Below, piece by piece: positions 57,140 through 64,000 of a stretch of 64,000 nucleotides of DNA (its first letter is position 1; every line of letters starts with the position of its first letter). The notes beneath the pieces were generated by a model that was not told where the DNA came from, ran no database searches, and saw only the letters and a program-made list of their open reading frames with translations. The position numbers and the translations under genes were made by a program. This DNA is from Meghimatium bilineatum (taxonomy: Eukaryota > Mollusca > Gastropoda > Stylommatophora > Philomycidae), in the NCBI GenBank assembly GCA_034231615.1, contig CM067311.1, positions 17,997,173 to 18,061,172 of the forward strand. The letters are read 5' to 3'.

Positions 57140-58320
57140 TGTTCAGTATGACAGGTCTGTGGGTCTGTATATATTTTTATGTTAGGGAGCACTCTTGCAT
57201 CTATGGTGTATCTTTTTTGTTTCTTTATATTATGCATAATAAGTATGAAATCTATTTGTGATATTTGATTTCAATTGTCCCACTTGTACCATGTTTTGGT
57301 GTGACTTCTTTGCTCGAAAAAGGTATTTGTTATCATTAATCCGTACTCTGAAGTTCAACAGAAATAAGATGCAGAATAGGACAGGCAAAAACAACATTCA
57401 GAAAAATGAAAAATATACTGTGTAATATGACATTGTCATTAGAGGTGAGAAAGAGAGTTCTGCAGTGCTATATATAACCCCTATATAGTATAGGGCGAGT
57501 CTTGGACAATAAACAAACTTGAAAGTGGGGGATTGGAGGCAACAGAGATGTGGTTCTACAGAAGAATGCTGAGAATACCATGGACTGCCAGAAAAACTAA
57601 TGTAGAGGTGTTGAAAGAGTTAAATCCGAAACGGACCTTAATCAACAATATAAGAAAAAAGCAATATTCTTTTTTTGGCCACTTCATGAGACAGGCAGGT
57701 TTAGAGAACAACAGGCAAGATTGACGGCACCAAAGACAGAGGGCGACAACGTGAGAAAATATTAGAAAGTGTGACAACCTGGCACGGCAAGGAAACAACA
57801 ACGACTTTGATACATAAGACTGTGGACAGAGAGCTGTGGAGAGCCATGACCGCCTACGCCACCCGGCATGGCACCTGATGATGATGAATCCGTACTCTAG
57901 ACATAAGTTGATCATTCTTCAAATTTTTTTTTTTTTTTTTTAATGAGTTCTGTAATTAGATCGCCGTAGTTGTCAAGACATATTTCGTGCCGTGAGTATT
58001 TGTTTTCTGCTCTGCCATTGAAGTCTGCCATAACATGGAATCAGATAGGTTGTTTGACATATGCTACTCTTTCTTCATATTTATTGTTGTCATTACATGG
58101 CGCATATACTTGTATTATGTTGGTTATTTTTCCGTTGTTGTTGAACTGTATGCGGATGATTCTCTCTTATACATATTCTATATCTACAATATGTTTTGTT
58201 TATTTGTGTGTATCAAAATTCCTACTCCCTTGTGTTGCGATATCTCTTTTGCATCAACTCCTTTCTATACCAGCGCATAGCGGTTATTCACTTCCTTGAT
58301 ATTTCTACCGTTTCTTCTTG
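57140..58320 (-). pseudogene. LINE AP-endonuclease fragment, split by another LINE
   Basis: From 58320 down on minus: RNGRNIKEVNNRYAL, GVGILIHTNK, a patch near 58080-58110 resembling VQVYAP, then NKYSRHEICLDNYGDLITEL and, after the inserted element, FRVRINDNKYLF and NQISQIDFILI, DARVLPNI. These are successive parts of an APE-type endonuclease domain that nicks target DNA. Stops and frameshifts show decay. The break at 57338-57898 is an insertion with a 12-bp duplication. Confidence 0.78.
57338..57898 (+). pseudogene. LINE group LA insertion with 12-bp TSD, nested in a LINE
   Basis: Body 57350-57886, flanked by perfect aatccgtactct at 57338-57349 and 57887-57898. It encodes MEATEMWFYRRMLRIPWTA, then RKTNVEVLKEL, KKQYSFFGHFMRQAG and, after a frame change, GRQREKILESVTTWHGK and ELWRAMTAYATRHG, the LINE C-terminal tail. 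It ends in gatgatgatg. The reading frame has few defects, so the copy is fairly young. Confidence 0.93.
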
Positions 58321-58640
58321 ATGTCTGTTATCCGAAAATTTAAATTGTACCTGTCTCTATAAAGCTAATTAGTTCTACCATCTTGTCACTCACACATTTA
58401 AAGTAGCAGTGTTGACTCGTTGTTTTATTAACTTAATTCTATTTTAGCACACATAGGCCTAGACACTGCTGGATTGTCAATCCAGTCGCAGTGGTTATAT
58501 ATTTCACTGAATTGGTTTTACATCAGGTATAAATCAATTTTGTTACTTCTACTCGGTGCCGGATTTACTTATAAGCTAAACTATAGCGGGGGTCCCAAAT
58601 TATTTTTGTTTAACTATCTATATATTCTTAATCGTTAAGG
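58321..58640. other. No recognisable gene
   Basis: AT-rich unique sequence. Confidence 0.5.
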
Positions 58641-60550
58641 GCACCACATCTAACATAGATTAGAGCTCATATCTCACATAGATTAGAGCTCATATCACAT
58701 AGATTAGAGCTCATATCTCACATAGATTAGATCTCATATCTCACATAGATTAGAGCTCATATCTCACATAGATTAGATCTCATATCTAACAGATTAGAGC
58801 TCATATCTCACATAGATTAGATCTCATATCTAACATAGATTAGATCTCATATCTCACATAGATTAGAGCTCATATCTAACATAGATTAGATCTCATATCT
58901 CACATAGATTAGAGCTCATATCTCACATAGATTAGAGCTCATATCTCACATAGATTAGAGCTCATATCACATAGATTAGATCTCATATCTCACATAGATT
59001 AGAGCTCATATCTCACATAGATTAGAGCTCATATCTAACATAGATTAGAGCTCATATCTCACATAGATTAGATCTCATATCTCACATAGATTAGATCTCA
59101 TATCTAACATAGATTAGATCTCATATCTCACATGGATTAGAGCTCATATCTCACATAGATTAGATCTCATATCTCACATAGATTAGAGCTCATATCTAAC
59201 ATAGATTAGAGCTCATATCTCACATAGATTAGATCTCATATCTCACATAGATTAGATCTCATATCTCACATAGATTAGAGCTCATATCTCACATAGATTA
59301 GAGCTCATATCACATAGATTAGATCTCATATCTCACATAGATTAGATCTCATATCTCACATAGATTAGATCTCATATCTCACATAGATTAGAGCTCATAT
59401 CTCACATAGATTAGATCTCATATCTCACATAGATTAGAGCTCATATCTCACATAGATTAGACCTCATATCACATAGATTAGATCTCATATCTCACATAGA
59501 TTAGAGCTCATATCACATAGATTAGATCTCATATCTCACATAGATTAGATCTCATATCTCACATAGATTAGAGCTCATATCTCACATAGATTAGAGCTCA
59601 TATCACATAGATTATATCTCATATCTCACATAGATTAGATCTCATATCTCACATAGATTAGATCTCATATCTCACATAGATTAGAGCTCATATCTCACAT
59701 AGATTAGATCTCATATCTCACATAGATTAGAGCTCATATCTCACATAGATTAGAGCTCATATCACATAGATTAGATCTCATATCTCACATAGATTAGAGC
59801 TCATATCACATAGATTAGATCTCATATCTCACATAGATTAGAGCTCATATCTCACATAGATTAGAGCTCATATCTAACATAGATTAGAGCTCATATCTCA
59901 CATAGATTAGATCTCATATCTCACATAGATTAGAGCTCATATCACATAGATTATATCTCATATCTCACATAGATTAGATCTCATATCTCACATAGATTAG
60001 ATCTCATATCTCACATAGATTAGAGCTCATATCTCACATAGATTAGATCTCATATCTCACATAGATTAGAGCTCATATCTCACATAGATTAGAGCTCATA
60101 TCACATAGATTAGATCTCATATCTCACATAGATTAGATCTCATATCTCACATAGATTAGAGCTCATATCTCACATAGATTAGATCTCATATCTCACATAG
60201 ATTAGAGCTCATATCTAACATAGATTAGAGCTCATATCTCACATAGATTAGAGCTCATATCTAACATAGATTAGAGCTCATATCTCACATAGATTAGATC
60301 TCATATCTCACATAGATTAGATCTCATATCTCACATAGATTAGAGCTCATATCTCACATAGATTAGAGCTCATATCTAACATAGATTACAGCTCATATCT
60401 CACATAGATTAGAGCTCATATCTCACATAGATTAGAGCTCATATCTCACATAGATTACAGCTCATATCTCACATAGATTAGAGCTCATATCTCACATAGA
60501 TTAGAGCTCATATCTAACATAGATTACAGCTCATATCTCACATAGATTAG
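58641..60550. repeat. 1.9-kb satellite, 23-bp unit, with higher-order structure
   Basis: About 83 copies of ctcacatagattagagctc-type units. Sites of variation are few: gagctc or gatctc, ctcac or ctaac, and a 2-bp shorter unit lacking ct (21 bp). A rare variant attatatctc occurs at 59611 and at 59950, followed by the same order of variants, showing a 339-bp higher-order duplication. Confidence 0.97.
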
Positions 60551-60969
60551 GGCCCTATCAAGTCTAAATTTGATTCTGCTTCTACTTCCTATCCATCACT
60601 GTCCTTGATTGTGCTAAACTATATAGCTGATAATATCCTTCCACGTTTTAATCATATGAAAACTGAAATGCTAATCCTTCTATACAAATTATTTAAAAAT
60701 TTTCCTCTTGCGAATACTTTCCGCCATCTTGAAAACTATACGATGCAGATACTATTAAAACTATATTATTAAGATATCGCTTCTTCAATGAATATTATGT
60801 GCAATTATCTCTAACGATCTGTCTTTCCCTTGGTGGTAACTTCTGGTAAATCGTAATTTGTCAACTTTTGATGTTTTCATCCCACTATTTGTGTCTTCCT
60901 TGTGCATGTCAACCTTCAGCTTTCGCTTCCAGTACAGATCTCAGCAAGGTCTGTTTAATTATAAACTTC
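60551..60969. other. No recognisable gene
   Basis: Unique AT-rich sequence. Confidence 0.5.
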
Positions 60970-62190
60970 TTCGTCTTCTTCTTTTTTCTGTCCTCATGTA
61001 CCTTTCGGTGTTGAGGGGAGAGTGATTGTACGGTCTTTTGCCCTTCTATTTGCCTCTTCTGCTGTTATATTTCCGAGTGTCTCTAATACACTATCTATCC
61101 ACCTTTTACGAGGGCGTCCAATAGGTTGCATGTTTTCTTATCGTTTGTTAAATGGTTTTTTTTGGATAATACTTTGCTCTTTCTGTCTGGTTTTGTGGCC
61201 GTACCATTTAACTTGTTGTTTCTGAACGTATTCTATTGTTGACTTGATCCCTAATTGTTTCCTTAGTGATTCATTCCTGATTTTGTCTCTCAAGCTAACT
61301 CCAATCATGTGTCTCACACATTTCATTTTAGTGGTGTTAATCTTATGAATTGTTCTAGAATCTAATGTCAAGTTTGACACTGATAACACAATGTTGGTAA
61401 GAAAATGGTGTTGAAAAGCGCGTTCTTTGTTTCTAGTGTAATATCTTTGTTTCTTAGTAAAGGTGTTAATTGACCAATGACCTGACAGGCCTTATTACAT
61501 CTTGCGTTTATCTCCGCCTCTTGTCTGCCGTCATATCTCAATGTGCTGCCCAGATATTTGAATTAATCTACTTGTTTTACTTCTTTATTGTTTATCTGTA
61601 TGTTGATGTTCCCTTTTCTCTTGCAATATTCATTACTTCTGTTTTGTCTATGTTGATTTTTATTCCAAATTGCTTGCCTGCTGTGTCTTTTATGCTTAGG
61701 TGGTCTTGCAGGTTTTTAATACTGTTGTGGAATAAAATCTGGTCATCTGCAAAGAGCATTTGTTTCATTAGAATTTGCTGTTTTGCTTATATGTATGTAA
61801 TAAAAAGTAGTGAAGACTATACACATCATTGTTTACTTCTGTACTAATCATAAAGTCTTCTGTGTAGCCTGCTTCTGCTCTTACAGTGCAACTGCTGTTG
61901 TTATAGAGAGTTCTACAAACGTTAATTAAATGTTGGCATACTCCATAAATTGTTAATAGTTCCCATAGTTTTTCTCTGTTTACTCGGTCAAATGCTTTCT
62001 CTTGATCTATGAAGGATATGTATAAATTTTGGTTGTATTCTATTGACTTCTCTGCCAGCTGTTTCAGAATAAATATTGCATCAGTACATCCTCTGTTTCT
62101 CCTAAAACCCATTTGTGTATTACTAAGTTGTTGTTCTATTACAGGTCTTAGTCTGTAATAGAACAACAGCTTAGCTAATGATCAACAATA
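60970..62190 (-). pseudogene. LINE group LB reverse transcriptase and 3' end
   Basis: Minus strand from 62190: LRPVIEQQLSNTQMGFRRN, GCTDAIFILKQLAEKS, then motif A YISFIDQEKAFDRVN (61980-62020), VRAEAGYTEDF and, after a deletion of motif B, MLFADDQILF (motif C at 61742-61753 with both catalytic Asp). Next come GSTLRYDGRQEAEIN, LFNTIFLPTLCYQC-like, MKCVRHMIGVSLRDK and KQQVKWYGHKTRQ. It ends with a (GAA)n tail near 60970. The QGC-LSP block (motif B) is missing between 61770 and 61850. It matches 16722-17280 closely. It is a defective copy of a recently active family. Confidence 0.9.
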
Positions 62191-62849
62191 CTGTATTTTT
62201 TTCTCTTTTATTTCACTTAGTAAATATACTTTACTTTGTAAACTGTCCTGGACAATCTTATTTATTTGTTAACTTTCCATGTTATTCACCGACACATTCA
62301 CATCTGAAGCGGTTTAGGCCTACAGTAAGGTACACAGATTGAAGCACTAAAACCGGCATCGTGATTGTAACATTGAAACACTTGAAATGTTGACATACAA
62401 AACAATAAAGCGACTTTCATGGAACTAATTTAAATACAAGTTGTGTCTATACTTTCATGTAAAACATTTCTGTAACTGCCATTTATATTTGGACTCAAAA
62501 TTAAATTTGCTTGCCATGAAAGTCGTCACGGAGCGAACAAGATTTTCTTTCCAATTTACAGCTATTTTTCACAATAAAAGATGTATATTTGTATATTAAC
62601 AAGCTATGATAACCTCGATAATCACCAGAATGTCAGAGCTAAGCAGTCTATGAGCACCTCAATATTAACCAGAATATTCCTCATGACAGAGGTAAGCAAG
62701 CACTTAGAACCTCAATAAACATAATAATATTTATATCATGACGAAACTTAAACAAATATCGCTTAATGTGAGGTGGCGATCAAGTATCATGTAGATATGG
62801 TCACATATGAGTGTCTATAATCGCTAGACGTGAGCTGGCCATCAAATAA
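62191..62849. other. No recognisable gene
   Basis: Unique AT-rich sequence. Confidence 0.5.
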
Positions 62850-62975
62850 CATATAGATATGGTCAAATATCATATAGATATGGTCAAATATCATATAGGT
62901 ATGGTTCAATATCATATAGGTATGGTCAAATATCATAAAGATACGGTCAAATATCATATAGATGTGATCAAATGG
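62850..62975. repeat. 21-bp minisatellite
   Basis: About six units of aaatatcatatagatatggt type. Confidence 0.88.
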
Positions 62976-63314
62976 TAGTTTCTGTGATCAGCGATATGAG
63001 AGAACGATCAGAATGTATACATACAAGTATCGGCTGAGAACAACTATAGACCTTGTGGTCTACCTGTTGAGGTATGGTCTGTATTTTTAACCGACTTATA
63101 TATTGTTCTTATTAAGTATGAAAGGGAGCAATAATGTTTGGTGTCTATAGCGAATGCTCTCCTCCCCCTCCACCACCTCCCTCAAGGAAAATAATTACTT
63201 TGGACCTGAATGAGAACTGCAAATTTACTTCGATAAGAAAAAACATGTTCATTCTATGGACTATAAGACGCTGGAACTCTAGTAAGATTGACGTTTCACA
63301 GAGAGTATCAGTTG
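62976..63314. other. No gene; short CCT/CCA-rich patch
   Basis: 63162-63185 is a ctcc/cacc-rich patch giving a short poly-Pro frame; no known protein. Confidence 0.45.
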
Positions 63315-63560
63315 GAGTTCACAGAGAGCACCTACTAAAGTTTACAGACGCACCTACTAAAGTTTACAGAGATCACCTACTAAAGTTTACAGAGAGCACC
63401 TACTAAAGTTTACAGAGAGTCCCGATTGGAGTTTATAGAGAGCCCAACTTGTAATTTACAGAGAGCGCCAGTTGGGGTTTACATGGAGGCCGAGTTGGAG
63501 TTTAAAGAGAACACTAGATGGAGTTTACAGAGAGCCCCGGATGAAGCTCACAGAGAGCTT
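63315..63560. repeat. About 23-bp minisatellite
   Basis: About ten units with agtttacagagagcac and cctactaa or agttggag. Confidence 0.88.
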
Positions 63561-63654
63561 TCAGTTGGAGTATCAGAATAAACACAATACAATTTCTTGC
63601 AATTTCAAGCAGGAGCAATGAAAATTGACAATAGAAGAGAAACAAATAGGGCAA

Positions 63655-63965
63655 AGTAGTGCGAAAATATGTCTACAAATAAAGGGAACATGAGATCATA
63701 TGTCTACAAATAGGGGCCAAGTTGTGAGATCATATGTCTACAAATAGGGGCCAAGTTGTGAGATCATATGTCTACAAATAGGGGCCAAGTTGTGAGATCA
63801 TATGTCTACATATAGGGGCCAAGTTGTGAGATCATATGTCTACAAATAGGGGCCAAGTTGTGAGATCATATGTCTACAAATAGGGGCCAAGTTGTGAGAT
63901 TATATGTCTACAAATAGAGGGCCAAGTTGTGAGATCACATGTCTACAAATAGGAGCAGAGTTGTG
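63655..63965. repeat. 34-bp minisatellite
   Basis: About nine units with gttgtgagatcatatgtc and tacaaataggggccaa; runs almost to the window end. Confidence 0.95.
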
Positions 63966-64000
63966 AGAACCGCTGTGTGCAAATAAGGACACTACATTGT

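Overview
This is an AT-rich stretch of animal (metazoan) nuclear DNA with no recognisable intact host gene. It is made almost entirely of transposable-element remains and tandem repeats. The mix of non-LTR retrotransposon 3' ends, RNase H-bearing LINEs, a GIY-YIG Penelope-like element, tRNA-derived SINEs, hAT-type MITEs, foldback elements and dense minisatellites points to a lophotrochozoan invertebrate, most likely a mollusc. That placement rests on the general look of the LINE and SINE proteins and is not proven. There are no operons, ribosome binding sites, prokaryotic-style genes, rRNA or intact tRNA genes. Nearly every open frame is either a minisatellite read through without a stop or a broken reverse transcriptase, nuclease or transposase fragment.

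Layout. 1-10 kb: a LINE 3' end, a long palindromic foldback element, two further LINE tails, a Tc1/mariner-type transposase relic, two copies of a roughly 280-bp SINE (called SINE A here), a tRNA-headed SINE (SINE B) and a 28-bp minisatellite. 10-20 kb: a 1.45-kb satellite, several minisatellites, a 1-kb AGT tract, a zinc-finger LINE tail, a LINE split by a 412-bp SINE with a 13-bp target duplication, and a cluster of foldback arms cutting into another LINE. 20-32 kb: a Penelope-like element with a GIY-YIG domain, a MITE, a short perfect-looking foldback hairpin, many minisatellites and further SINE A copies, one of which carries a 480-bp hAT MITE with an 8-bp duplication. 32-45 kb: a LINE interrupted by SINE A, a 45/48-bp array, a second hAT MITE inserted in a LINE tail, a symmetric tetranucleotide array grown on a LINE tail, and a LINE fragment with a full set of RNase H catalytic residues. 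45-64 kb: more LINE ends (three with clear target duplications), a pentanucleotide array on a LINE tail, a split endonuclease domain, a 1.9-kb 23-bp satellite with an internal 339-bp higher-order duplication, and a reverse transcriptase fragment with the FADD motif.

How the parts relate. LINE groups, named here for convenience: LA (1-663, 48312-48709, 57350-57886), LB (16722-17280, 60970-62190, and relatives at 40690 and 55790), LC (34350, 42205, 49165), LD (4783, 40210, 51276), LE with a C2H2 finger (13030, 31670) and LF with RNase H (44430, 52366). SINE A ends in a (GAA)n tail that resembles the end of the LF element at 45.5 kb, so LF-type machinery may have moved it. Most LINE ends carry a simple-sequence tail, and at least two of these have expanded into long microsatellites. 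A recurring motif containing GGTCGAAACGTC occurs seven times and, at 20.7 kb, lies just downstream of the Penelope-like coding region on the same strand. It may be the terminal, possibly ribozyme-bearing, part of that element class. No new multi-gene system was found; the best leads are the foldback family, the Penelope-associated motif and the nested insertions.
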